From: an uncultured Clostridia bacterium
Lineage (GTDB): Bacteria > Bacillota > Clostridia > TANB77 > CAG-508
Assembly: GCA_947624405.1 (NCBI GenBank)
Contig: CANQKB010000001.1
Location: 1 to 58,293 of the forward strand
DNA: 58,293 nucleotides
Reading direction: 5' to 3'
Shown here piece after piece: positions 1-8,028 of the stretch. A model generated the notes under the pieces. It was not told the DNA's origin. It ran no database searches and was given only the letters and a program-made list of their open reading frames with translations. A program made the position numbers and the translations under genes. Within the stretch, counting starts at the first letter, position 1; the number at the start of each line of letters is the position of its first letter.

Positions 1-304
1 ATTGCTATTGGTTCAAATGTTCCTTCTCTATCTCTCGGTGCATTTATTGGTATTTCTCCATATGTAGTTTTTAATGTCTTATTTGTATATCCATTTCTAC
101 GATTTTGAGTTGATTTATATTCGTGGCTATTATTTTCATTTCTTAAGTGTGCCTCCATTTCTTCCTGTAACATTCCTCAAATATTGTTCCAAATATATCT
201 TTCATTGCATCTTGAACGTCTACACTTGTTTTTGTTCTATATTGTTCTAATATTGCATTTGCTAGTGCTACACTTTGTGGATTTCTTTGTATTTTCTTTC
301 CCAT
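1..304 (-). pseudogene. IS256-family transposase, 5' part, frameshifted and cut by window edge
   Basis: The first 40 or so residues (ATG at 304, AGGAGG just upstream) contain the IS256 N-terminal pattern: a NPQSVALANAILEQY helix, then DVQDAMKDIFGTIFE. Near position 175 the frame breaks. The next frame continues with MLQEEMEAHL, then NRRNGYTNKTLKT and APRDREGTFEP, which is the expected IS256 sequence before the DDE domain. The lesion looks like a one-base deletion in a GAGGAATG context, with no CGG involved, so it is ordinary decay. The catalytic DDE part lies outside the window. The family identity is firm; whether a functional copy exists elsewhere cannot be seen. Confidence 0.85.
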
Positions 305-356
305 ATTTATTTTTTCCTCCGTTTTTCTTATATTATATTTTTTTATTAAAAAAGTA

Positions 357-376
357 AAGTGCATAAGTTTTGTTAC
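357..376. repeat. 20-bp sequence repeated at 5652-5671
   Basis: This 20-bp stretch, beginning AAGTGCATAAGT and ending TTGTTAC, recurs at 5652-5671 with one mismatch. Here it lies just outside the 5' end of the IS256 transposase and runs into a GTTACCGGTAAC palindrome. A terminal sequence of the insertion element is a reasonable reading, but the other end of the element is outside the window. Confidence 0.4.
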
Positions 377-455
377 CGGTAACTTACACACTTTATTTTA
401 CACTATTCCATTCCCTTTTGATTTATTCACAATCCCTTTCGTTATTATATTAAAT

Positions 456-860
456 TTATTGAGCAGTTAGTTGTTTATCTATATTTACTTGATAAATAAT
501 GCCACTCTCATTATATATATATTCCACATTATACATAGTGTTATTTCCTATTTCATTTTGTTTTAATTCTTTTATATTATCAATAATATTATTATTGTAT
601 TTTACAATTATATCAACTTCAAGCGGTATATTACCATATGACATTATATTTGTAAGTAATTCTTTTACATAAACTCCTCTCATACTATTTTCATTATTAG
701 GGATTCCCTTAGTAATTCTATCATTGAACGACATACACTCAGTTTCACCATTATGGTTATTTACTTCGTTTTTCATTTTCTGTAGATGTATAATTCTAAT
801 TATTACACTGTTTGCTACAATAATAATTAAAACGATTATTAACCATAAATAATGTTTCAT
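456..860 (-). CDS. Small membrane-anchored protein, function unknown
   Basis: This 134-residue protein has an N-terminal hydrophobic helix at about residues 4-24 and then a polar, Asn/Glu-rich extracytoplasmic part with no motif that I recognise. The start at 860 is supported by an AGGAG site about 10 bases upstream. There is no cysteine lipobox, so it should stay membrane-anchored with its C-terminus outside. It sits between an IS256 remnant and an ABC ATPase stub, in DNA that is otherwise decaying, yet it is intact. It may be an accessory protein left from the transporter locus. I do not recognise the family. Confidence 0.55.
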   Translation of the reverse strand: MKHYLWLIIVLIIIVANSVIIRIIHLQKMKNEVNNHNGETECMSFNDRITKGIPNNENSMRGVYVKELLTNIMSYGNIPLEVDIIVKYNNNIIDNIKELKQNEIGNNTMYNVEYIYNESGIIYQVNIDKQLTAQ

Positions 861-986
861 CTTTATATATCTCTCCTCTCTATATTTTATTCAATTATTT
901 TAATAATTTATTTTTCAGTAATTTTATTACGTATTTGTGCATTTTTATAATTCATATATTATTGGTATTTTCTTTATATATAACAA

Positions 987-1292
987 TTATGTTTTCTTCT
1001 TTCCCTCTGTTGTCTTTGCTAGATTTATTGAAGGATTTTCTATAATTGCTCTCATCTTTTTTCTAACTTCAACAATTTTATTATTATCATTACAAATATC
1101 ATAAAGTTTCTCTTCTCCATTAGTCGGTTTTTGCAATTCACAAATCAACTTCATTATTGTTGTCTTTCCTGCTCCATTTTCACCTACAATTTCATAGATT
1201 GCATTTTCTTTTATATGCATATTTACATCTATAATAGCTTTAAATTTTTTATATCTTTTCTCAATGTTATGGCTTTCTAATACTTACTTCAT
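987..1292 (-). pseudogene. ABC transporter ATP-binding protein remnant (lantibiotic-immunity type)
   Basis: From an ATG at 1292 the reading frame gives M-K-stop and then continues in the same frame as VLESHNIEKRYKKFKAI, followed by an intact Walker A (GENGAGKTT) and a KLICELQKPTNGE stretch. These are the first 90 or so residues of an ABC ATPase of the bacitracin/lantibiotic exporter type. Codon 3 is TAA (1284-1286). The protein also lacks the Q-loop, signature and Walker B, because the 3' part has been lost by 987. A GGGG-rich site precedes the ATG. This is a nonsense plus deletion pseudogene and gives an example of decay without CGG. Confidence 0.8.
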
Positions 1293-1472
1293 TTATTACT
1301 CCCCCCTTTATTATTCATTTTATCAAAAAGAAATTATCATGTCAACATTTCTATAGATTATTAATAGCCATTTCATCGTTTATCATAAAATTTACTTTAC
1401 AATTTATATACCATATTTTAATCTTAAATATTTTTTATTCTTCTTATCTTTACTTAAAATTTTCACTATTTT

Positions 1473-1503
1473 TTAACTATACCTTAAATTCAAACCCAAT
1501 TAT
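1473..1503 (-). pseudogene. 3' tail fragment of an alpha-CTD-like gene
   Basis: About 30 bases encode the tail LGLNLRYS-stop. They closely match the last codons of the intact alpha-CTD-like gene at 6665-6874, including the stop codon. Only the tail remains, immediately downstream of the broken DUF3800 gene. It indicates that a second copy once existed here or that the locus was partly duplicated. Confidence 0.5.
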
Positions 1504-1510
1504 ACTTTTT

Positions 1511-2041
1511 TTATTTCTTCTTATTAGGTAGAAGGGCTAACCCCCCTCTATTTGTTTTTATATTTATACTTTGCCTACTATCAGCTATTATAATAGTAGT
1601 TTTTCCTTTATTACTTGCTTTCTTTCTGTAAATTTCCATACAATATCTTTCCATAAGCATGTGCAAACCTACTGAATATAAATCATTTGGTGTTTTTATA
1701 TATTCTTTTTTTATAACTGCTTTCCTTATCCATAACTATTCCCACTACTGACTTTTTGTATTTAGCAATAATTTCAATAATTTCCATTTTCATTTTTTAT
1801 ATTGTTCAAAAGTCAACCCCAGCTTTGAATATGTAGTATGCCATTTTATCTCGTAGTCTTCGTTTAAACTATATTTTATTTTTATATTTCTTAATTTTTT
1901 CTCTATTTCTAGGATATTGTCTGCCTCAATCATAAATCTACCTAAAGTAAAATATTGGCTTACATTTTCTCCTAATTTATTATTTTTTTGGCTAAATCCC
2001 CACGGTTGTCCAGATTCATCAAGAAATACTATATACGTTAT
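1511..2041 (-). pseudogene. DUF3800 family protein, frameshifted
   Basis: Joined across frames the translation starts TYIVFLDESGQPWGF, the characteristic DUF3800 opening (an acidic FLDESG motif of an RNase H-like fold). It continues YFTLGRFMIEADNI and a KWHTTYSKLGLTFEQYKK segment. It then shifts frame at an A-run near 1790, runs through VVGIVMDKESSY, shifts again near 1687, and ends with ENIYRKK-like and TTIIIADSRQSINIKTNRGG segments. The expected initiator is ATA (2039-2041) rather than ATG, though a GGGAG site lies upstream. Two indels and a lost start make this a clear pseudogene. Neither indel is at a CGG. DUF3800 proteins are common in mobile and defence-associated DNA. Confidence 0.75.
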
Positions 2042-2118
2042 TATTCCTATTTTCTCCCTTTTGTGCTATTTACATTTGAACATTTTATTTTTCATTACCA
2101 TTTATAAAAACTTCATAT

Positions 2119-4410
2119 CTATCTTTCCTTTATACTTTTACTAGAAAGCAAAGTTACAATAATAGATATTAAGAACATCATTGTTATAAAAGTCAAAATA
2201 CTCTCGAATGGAATTAATACTTTATTTAAAATAATAATATTTGCCATATATTTTATAATTGCATAACATATTGGTACTGACAAAATCACAGATATTATAG
2301 TAGATTTAATGAACATATATATACATTCATATATTAATATCTTATTTATATTTTTTTTAGTAGCACCTAAACTATATAATATTTTAAATTCTTGTTTTCT
2401 TTCGCACAAACTTGCATTTATAATATTGATTGTACTTACAACTCCTATTACTATTATTGCTACTATTATTGTTTTTAATATCAATTGTATTATGTTTATG
2501 TAGATTATTTTTTCTTGATTTTGCAATGTAAAAAATTCTACATCAATTTTGTCATTCTGCACTGCATTAATCTCTTCGATATAATTTGAAAATTGCACTA
2601 TATTTTTACATTTTATTCTAATAGATAATGAATCCATATCACCAAATATCCAGTTTTTTATTCCATTATTATTGTTCGAAACATAACTTTTGAAATTTTC
2701 TTCTATTTGATTGTAATCATTCATATTAATAAAAATTATAGGTACTCTATAAGTTATTTTCAAGTCTTTATACTCTTCTATTAATTCATCTGTAAATACA
2801 AAATTACCATTTAGACTTTTATCATCAATTATATTATATTCAGATTTATTATTTTCATAATCATTATACCTTTCTATAATGCTTAATTTTAAATTATCAT
2901 CGGTTTCTAATGCTGGATAATATGAGTAAGTTAAATTATCTTTTCCATTTATTTCCATTACATTATTGTAAATTATAAAATCACCATAATTAGCTTTTAT
3001 TTTATTTATGTAACCACTATATGTTTTATCATCTAATCCAATAACTAACATTGAAATACTTTTTTTATTATTAGGATATATACTGACCATATTGCTTGTT
3101 ATAATATCTTCACTTGGTTCAACTAAAACAAATAATCCTAACTTTTTATATTCCATATACCTTAAATCATTATTATTTTTATATTTTACTTTATAATCAT
3201 TCAATAACTTCTCATAATCTATGTTCAATGAAGAATCTGTACGTATTTCTGCATCTACATCATATTCACTTACTATTTCTGCTGATGCTTTTTCGTAACT
3301 AATATATACAGAAACTCCAATATAAGAAGTCATACATACAACAAGTAAAATAGTTATTATCCTATATTTATTTTTATTTCTCTTTATATTTCTTAATGCT
3401 ATACTCCTCTCTACACCTACTTTCTTTTCCTTCTTTTTATTATTCTTTTTATATTTTATCTGATTAAGATTTTTAATATCTTGCATAATCGAAGTTGTAC
3501 TAGCTTTTACACTTGGAATTATTGAAGCTATAAATATATTTGATATTACAATGCATAGCGATAGAAGTAGATATTTAGCATCAAATATCAATTTAAAATT
3601 ATATCCTACACTATTTAAAATACTATTTAACAGTTTTAAAATGATATTCGTACTTAAAATAGAAATCAAACCGCCTATAATAATAGCTACCGCTCCCATA
3701 ACAATTCCTTCTAGGAATATCATTGTTAATATCTGCCCTTGTTTTCCTCCTACACTATTTAAAATTGCATATTCTTTTTTTCTTTCATTTATAGTTATTA
3801 AAAAAGCATTATACAAAATAATTATAAAAAGGATTGAAAATGCAACCAATATTAATAATATCATTAAATCTATAACATAAGAATAATTAATTCTTGCTAT
3901 ACATATAGGTATTTGATTTTGCGTCATAATTCCAACATCTATCAGCCCATAAACCGTAAGCAATCTTTGATTGAATTCACATTTTTCTTCATTACGGCTT
4001 AATTCATCTGCTAGGTTTAACGTTTTAATAACATCATTAGAATAATTGCACACTTGCTTAATGTTTTTATATTTAATATATATATTAAAATTGTTTTCGG
4101 TTTCTAAAGAATTATATGGCTTCTCTAACTTCTGTAATTGTTTATCATCATTTTCTTCTATATATATTTTATCAATATATTGCTTATCTTTTAATTTATC
4201 AAAATCATCTTTACTTAAATTTCTTATTATAATGTGATAATCATTATATTCTGTTTCTATATTTTCAACAATTCCACTTTTTATACTAGATATTAATAAA
4301 ATAGTAACAAATATAAAAACAGAACTTAATGCTATTGACATAGTAGTAAATATAGTTCTTTTTATATTTCTCTTAATATTACTAAAAGCTAGTTTAGTTT
4401 CTATTTTCAT
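2119..4410 (-). CDS. ABC transporter permease, FtsX/MacB type with two FtsX domains
   Basis: This 763-residue membrane protein has an N-terminal KRNIKRTIF motif, a transmembrane helix at about 19-41, and a first FtsX domain with three helices (about 180-300) containing ERKKEYAILNSVGGKQGQI, the hallmark of the family. A second RNIKRNKNKYR plus helix follows at about 345-370, then a large extracytoplasmic domain (about 375-640) and a second FtsX domain (CERKQEFKILYSLGATKKNI). That totals eight helices. The partner is almost certainly the ATPase at 5765-6439. Such pairs expel peptides or act in envelope stress. No good Shine-Dalgarno site precedes the start; an 11-codon ORF with a better site (AAGGGG) ends about 10 bases upstream and may couple translation. 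Confidence 0.85.
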   Translation of the reverse strand: MKIETKLAFSNIKRNIKRTIFTTMSIALSSVFIFVTILLISSIKSGIVENIETEYNDYHIIIRNLSKDDFDKLKDKQYIDKIYIEENDDKQLQKLEKPYNSLETENNFNIYIKYKNIKQVCNYSNDVIKTLNLADELSRNEEKCEFNQRLLTVYGLIDVGIMTQNQIPICIARINYSYVIDLMILLILVAFSILFIIILYNAFLITINERKKEYAILNSVGGKQGQILTMIFLEGIVMGAVAIIIGGLISILSTNIILKLLNSILNSVGYNFKLIFDAKYLLLSLCIVISNIFIASIIPSVKASTTSIMQDIKNLNQIKYKKNNKKKEKKVGVERSIALRNIKRNKNKYRIITILLVVCMTSYIGVSVYISYEKASAEIVSEYDVDAEIRTDSSLNIDYEKLLNDYKVKYKNNNDLRYMEYKKLGLFVLVEPSEDIITSNMVSIYPNNKKSISMLVIGLDDKTYSGYINKIKANYGDFIIYNNVMEINGKDNLTYSYYPALETDDNLKLSIIERYNDYENNKSEYNIIDDKSLNGNFVFTDELIEEYKDLKITYRVPIIFINMNDYNQIEENFKSYVSNNNNGIKNWIFGDMDSLSIRIKCKNIVQFSNYIEEINAVQNDKIDVEFFTLQNQEKIIYINIIQLILKTIIVAIIVIGVVSTINIINASLCERKQEFKILYSLGATKKNINKILIYECIYMFIKSTIISVILSVPICYAIIKYMANIIILNKVLIPFESILTFITMMFLISIIVTLLSSKSIKER

Positions 4411-5066
4411 AAATTTTATTTGTATGATATATTTAATAACTTAAATACCATACACCCCTTCTGTAATATATTTAGGTTTTTAATTAAAGATTTACCTATA
4501 AACTTATTGCCACTATACACTCAGCAGGTCAATCTACCCTTATATGTTATTGTTGCTTTTCAGGCCGAAATTTTGCAACTAACTCTTTTTATTTTCTACA
4601 TCATGATAAACACCCTTGTCATTAGCTAACAGATCTATACTATTAGTCATTGTAAGAAACTGTCACCCTCAAGTTGTTGTCTATACTGTGTAATATAAAC
4701 CGTTTAACTTTCCTCTTTTACTCACTTAATTTACTGCATAAGCTTACGTATATCTTTTGATTTTCGGCTTGAATAGTTGTTTTCCTCTCTTATATATCCT
4801 TAGTATTAAGTTTTTGAACATCGAGCTACGATTTTGATACACACTTCATTTACTACCACCTCACGATGTATAGCTTGTGCATCTCTATGAGATTGATGAT
4901 ATATACCTTCTCTACGGACTTTCACTGATTAGTTAAACGACCTATCTGTCGTACCATATGAAAAAGGTAGCTTAGAAACCCAAGCTCCCATAAAATAAGT
5001 GCAATGTGAAAAATTACTTAACCTGAGGTTTCAGAAACCTACCTACAGTGACAACTTTAAATCCGG
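4411..5066. other. 656-bp gene-free stretch with hairpins
   Basis: No long ORF of recognisable origin is seen on either strand. The stretch is richer in GC than its surroundings and contains several short perfect hairpins, for example AGGTTTC/GAAACCT (5026-5040), ACGAC/GTCGT (4937-4952) and AGCTT/AAGCT (4969-4986). Short ORFs on the minus strand with GAGGTGG-like sites end within a few dozen codons. It could hold a structured RNA or a relic of an inserted element. It shares its unusual composition with the secreted-protein gene next to it. Confidence 0.35.
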
Positions 5067-5513
5067 TTAACTGTAAAAGTAAATATCTGTATCATAGGTG
5101 AAATAGTCAGATGAATACTCCACCATCACGGTGTACCAACCATACGGCAAAGGAGTAACCCACGTTAGACTTTTCAGCGTATTGTCGGCCACAGCCGAAA
5201 GAAGCCTCTTCTCACCAGTAAGATTGCTAACCAGTCTAAGATTAACTAATCCAGATCCACCAGTCCTGCCAACAGTCCAGTTAACTGTCTTGGCATCCGC
5301 TGAAATATACACAGTTCCAAGCTCCTTATCAGCCGACAGCCGCCCCGTATAATGAAATTCTCCAACCAAAGTACTTGCAGGAGCAATCCCTTCAGCAGAC
5401 ATTTCGTTATCAGTAACAGGCATAGCAGGTGCAGCATACACACCCGGAACGCAGAATGATGTTAACAGAAACACACTCGTCAAAATTGCAATCAACTTAG
5501 AAACTTTAGTCAT
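5067..5513 (-). CDS. Small secreted protein, probably horizontally acquired
   Basis: This 148-residue protein has a clear signal peptide (TKVSKLIAIL, then a hydrophobic core ending VYAAPA, cleavage near residue 28). Its mature domain looks beta-rich, with GEFHYTGRLSADKELGTVYI and ending YDTDIYFYS. GGAGG precedes the ATG by 8 bases. Its codon use is far less AT-biased than its neighbours: GGC, CTG, GCC and GCG are frequent, and it contains the only in-frame CGG codon in the window (in GGG-CGG-CTG) that does not sit at a frameshift. That marks it as recently acquired DNA. It lies between the two genes of an ABC exporter, so a role as exported cargo or immunity-type protein is possible but unproven. 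Confidence 0.7.
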   Translation of the reverse strand: MTKVSKLIAILTSVFLLTSFCVPGVYAAPAMPVTDNEMSAEGIAPASTLVGEFHYTGRLSADKELGTVYISADAKTVNWTVGRTGGSGLVNLRLVSNLTGEKRLLSAVADNTLKSLTWVTPLPYGWYTVMVEYSSDYFTYDTDIYFYS

Positions 5514-5651
5514 ATTAATATCCTCCTAACAATTAATTGCACATTGCACTTACTTTTACCAAATATTTCAGACATTAAATGTTATTTAACTACATATTTT
5601 TATTTTTGTCAACTATTTTATTGCAATTGTTGTTAAAAAAATTTAAAGTTT

Positions 5652-5671
5652 AAGTGCATAAGTATTGTTAC
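5652..5671. repeat. Second copy of the 20-bp repeat at 357-376
   Basis: It matches the sequence flanking the IS256 remnant at 357-376 with one mismatch and runs directly into the inverted repeat at 5666-5696. It could be a solo end left after loss of an insertion sequence. Confidence 0.35.
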
Positions 5672-5696
5672 AATAGCTTTTGTAGTTATTGTAACA
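5666..5696. repeat. Perfect 10-bp inverted repeat TGTTACAATA / TATTGTAACA
   Basis: The two 10-base arms (5666-5675 and 5687-5696) are separated by 11 bases. No U-tract follows on either strand, so a terminator role is unlikely. The outer TGTTACA resembles the ends of the MITE family found at 22923, 36123 and 56641, so it may be a residual transposon end pair. Confidence 0.4.
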
Positions 5697-5764
5697 GATA
5701 TTCTTTTCTTTAGGTATGCCATTGTTAATTTTGTTGTGATTTTCGTAACATTCATCACTTCCTT

Positions 5765-6439
5765 TTATTTTTCATCTTTTACAATCTTTCCATCTTGTAT
5801 TGTAATAACCCTATCTGCCTCTTTCGCAATGTTTTCATCATGTGTTACAAGTATTATCGTTTGGTTATACTCTTTATTTGATTTCTTCAATAGCTCAATT
5901 ATTTCTTTTGAATTTTGACTATCTAGGTTTCCTGTTGGTTCATCTGCAAGTAATATTTTAGGCTCTTGTAGTAAACTTCTTCCTATTGCTACCCTTTGCT
6001 GTTGTCCTCCTGATAATTCGTTTGGTAAATTTTTTCTTCTATCTTGCAAGCCTAATTTTTGTATTAATTCTTCTAGCTTTTGTTTATTTACTTGTTTCTT
6101 ATCTAAATCAATCGGTAATGTCATATTTTCTTCTACATTAAGCACTGGTATTAAATTATAGAATTGATAAATAAGTGCAACTTCTCTCCTTCTAAACTGT
6201 GCCTGTTTTTCTTCACTCAATGAATAAACATCAACTCCGTTTATCTCTATATTTCCAGATGTAGGCTTGTCCACCCCACCTATCATATGTAATAGTGTTG
6301 ATTTTCCGCTTCCACTTGCTCCAACTATTGCAACAAATTCTCCCTCTTCTACTTCAAAAGATACATTGTCTACAGCAACAGTTTTTGTGTCCTTTTCTCC
6401 ATAAATTTTACTTAAATCTTTTACTTTTAAAATACTCAT
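5765..6439 (-). CDS. ABC transporter ATP-binding protein (MacB/BceA type)
   Basis: This 224-residue ATPase has all motifs in order: Walker A GASGSGKST, Q-loop in IYQFYNLIPVLNVEEN, signature LSGGQQQRVAIGRSL, Walker B ILLADEPTGNLD and H-loop VTHD. The length and the NLIP/NVEEN region fit the LolD/MacB/BceA branch that works with FtsX-like permeases. An AAGGAGG site sits 5 bases before the ATG. It is upstream of, and co-directional with, the permease at 2119-4410, separated from it by the foreign secreted-protein gene and the 656-bp gap. It should energise that permease at the cytoplasmic membrane. Confidence 0.9.
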   Translation of the reverse strand: MSILKVKDLSKIYGEKDTKTVAVDNVSFEVEEGEFVAIVGASGSGKSTLLHMIGGVDKPTSGNIEINGVDVYSLSEEKQAQFRRREVALIYQFYNLIPVLNVEENMTLPIDLDKKQVNKQKLEELIQKLGLQDRRKNLPNELSGGQQQRVAIGRSLLQEPKILLADEPTGNLDSQNSKEIIELLKKSNKEYNQTIILVTHDENIAKEADRVITIQDGKIVKDEK

Positions 6440-6591
6440 ACATACCTCCTTTTAATATAATTATTTTATTATATTATATTAATCAAATTGTATCATATTT
6501 TTTATTATAATCAAGCATTTTAATTATTTATAATTATATCAATATATAATAAAAAAAGGTCAAAAGCCCAAAAAAGCCAAATTTTATATAA

Positions 6592-6630
6592 AAAATATAA
6601 CCTTAACTATTTAAGTAAAGGCTATATTTT
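6592..6630 (-). terminator. Intrinsic terminator after the alpha-CTD-like gene
   Basis: An 11-12 bp stem (AAATATAGCCTT paired with AAGGTTATATTT on the minus strand, one G-U pair) is followed by a T-run. It lies about 35 bases past the stop at 6665. Confidence 0.6.
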
Positions 6631-6664
6631 ATTATGACTTTTATATTATATCTTATTTATAAAA

Positions 6665-6874
6665 TTAACTATACCTTAAATTTAATCCCAATAATTGAAG
6701 TTGAATATTAATCTCTTTAATTTGTGATTGCTCTAATCCTATTTGCTTTAAATCACTATTTCGTTCATCACACAATTCTTCTAAAGTATTTATATTACTA
6801 TTCTTTAATAAATTTATTACCTCCATACTTGTATCTAATCTTTCAATACTTTGTTTTGCAAATTTTTTATCCAT
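6665..6874 (-). CDS. Orphan RNA polymerase alpha-CTD-like helix-hairpin-helix protein
   Basis: The 69 residues match the fold pattern of the RNA polymerase alpha subunit C-terminal domain over nearly their whole length: IERLDTSMEVINLLKNSNI, then TLEELCDERNSDLKQIG, a hairpin and KEINIQLQLLGLNL. In RpoA the corresponding domain reads roughly IEELDLS...LKRAGI..VEEL....DL..I..LG..S..EI...L...GL. No N-terminal polymerase domain is present. GGAGG precedes the ATG by 6 bases. As an isolated domain it might bind UP-element-like DNA or contact activators. It sits at the end of the conjugative-element remnant, and a tail fragment of a second copy lies at 1473-1503. Confidence 0.65.
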   Translation of the reverse strand: MDKKFAKQSIERLDTSMEVINLLKNSNINTLEELCDERNSDLKQIGLEQSQIKEINIQLQLLGLNLRYS

Positions 6875-6983
6875 CTTTTTCCTCCATTAATTATAAAATA
6901 TTTATACTTTCTTATTTTAGCAAAAGATTTATTTTTTTCAACTATAATAAAACTTACTTTTGAACATTTTAGCAATTCATATA

Positions 6984-7141
6984 TCATAATTTATTTGTTA
7001 ATTTATCATATTGTTCTTTTGCATCTTCTCTAATTTCATTCGCTGTTTGAAACATAGCATTATATGGATAAATTCTTTATTTACTCCTGCATCTTCTAAT
7101 AATCTTAATTTACTTTTTGTTAATTCTTTTACTAAATTCAT
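6984..7141 (-). pseudogene. Short hypothetical gene, frameshifted
   Basis: An ATG at 7141 lies 12 bases after the stop of the gene above it. The frame runs MNLVKELTKSKLRLLEDAG and then breaks near 7070. A second frame continues PYNAMFQTANEIREDAKEQ to a TGA at 6984, giving a likely original protein of about 52-58 residues with an amphipathic helical character. No CGG is involved. If not broken, the first frame would encode a 47-residue protein ending at 6998. I do not recognise the family. Confidence 0.45.
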
Positions 7142-7153
7142 TTTTTAATCCCC

Positions 7154-7408
7154 CTATTTCTTTACGGCTACCATAAGCTCATTTTCGTGTACTGTATTGC
7201 TTATATCTGCATATATGTATTTTTCTCCTGTTATATATGTGTTATATCCTAAATTTTTTAATCTAATTTGTGCTAATTCTAAAAATCTTTGAGTTTCTGT
7301 TTCTGATAAATTATTTTTTACTCTCAACTCATAAAAAGTAAATGTTAATATCTCTTGATTAGCACTTAATTTCTTATTTATATAATCAGTTATAAATTCT
7401 AATGTCAT
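7154..7408 (-). CDS. Hypothetical protein of a conjugative-element remnant
   Basis: This 84-residue soluble protein (MTLEFITDYINKKL...) has no motif that I can name. AAGGAG lies about 10 bases before the ATG. It has a helical N-terminal half, including LSETETQRFLELAQIRL, and a short beta-like end, which would suit a small nucleic-acid-binding protein. It heads a small transcription unit with the broken ORF that starts 12 bases after its stop. Confidence 0.5.
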   Translation of the reverse strand: MTLEFITDYINKKLSANQEILTFTFYELRVKNNLSETETQRFLELAQIRLKNLGYNTYITGEKYIYADISNTVHENELMVAVKK

Positions 7409-7496
7409 ATAATAACAACTCCTTCTGTATTTTGTTATTATATCACATTATAATTACTTTTGTCGAATAATTTATTTTAATCTTTAATATAATTTT

Positions 7497-7540
7497 AAAA
7501 GCCACTATCTCAGCATATTATAGCTGAAATAATGACTTTT
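7497..7540 (-). terminator. Long 18-bp stem terminator after the DUF5697-like gene
   Basis: On the minus strand all 18 positions of the stem pair (four as G-U), with an 8-base loop and UUUU at the end. On the plus strand the same pairs become mismatches. The pairing therefore fits minus-strand transcription, directly after the stop at 7549. Confidence 0.7.
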
Positions 7541-7548
7541 TATTTATA

Positions 7549-8028
7549 TCAATTTATTCTATCTACAATTTTTAATGGTGGATATGTGCATATATAGCAA
7601 GGTCTCTTCGTCTTTATAATTTTTTTCATATATTGCTTTGTTTCTATAATAATTATAATTCTTTCTGATTCGGACATTTGATCAATATGTTCAAAAACAT
7701 CCGTTATTTCTGCCTCTTTTATTGCTAAAATATCATAATTAAAAAAATCAGTTTGCATATTTACACATATAGGATGTTTTCCTACCTTTAGCTTTGGATT
7801 TCTGTCTAAATACTGCACAACAACATCAAATGCTACAACATTTCTATTATCTGCATTTCTTCCTCTATGTATTAATATTCCTGTATTATTATCTCTTTTA
7901 ATAACTTTTTGTGCAATTAAGCAGCCGATATCACATTCTGTGCAATTACATATTTTCATAACTTGTTCTGCTCGTAGTGAATGAAAATCCCATAATAGTT
8001 TTGCTATTGCATTCTGAGTATCAGTCAT
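7549..8028 (-). CDS. Conjugative-element protein resembling DUF5697
   Basis: The protein is 159 residues long from the ATG at 8028, which overlaps the previous gene's stop in AATGACTGA and has an AGGTGG site. It opens TDTQNAIAKLLWDFHSLRAEQVMKIC, like a winged-helix N-terminus. A conserved-looking core follows (RGRNADNRNVVAFDVVVQYLD), then a segment like a restriction/TnsA-type strand-helix (FNYDILAIKEAEITD) and a C-terminal YICTYPP. It resembles proteins labelled DUF5697 in clostridial integrative elements. The assignment is from memory of the pattern and is tentative. Translational coupling with the S1-repeat gene is likely. Confidence 0.5.
   Translation of the reverse strand: MTDTQNAIAKLLWDFHSLRAEQVMKICNCTECDIGCLIAQKVIKRDNNTGILIHRGRNADNRNVVAFDVVVQYLDRNPKLKVGKHPICVNMQTDFFNYDILAIKEAEITDVFEHIDQMSESERIIIIIETKQYMKKIIKTKRPCYICTYPPLKIVDRIN

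Noticed and set aside
4411..5066. Group II intron
   Set aside because: No domain V hairpin with the AGC triad and no reverse transcriptase ORF could be identified by eye.
5666..5696. Terminator at the 10-bp inverted repeat
   Set aside because: No U-tract follows on either strand.
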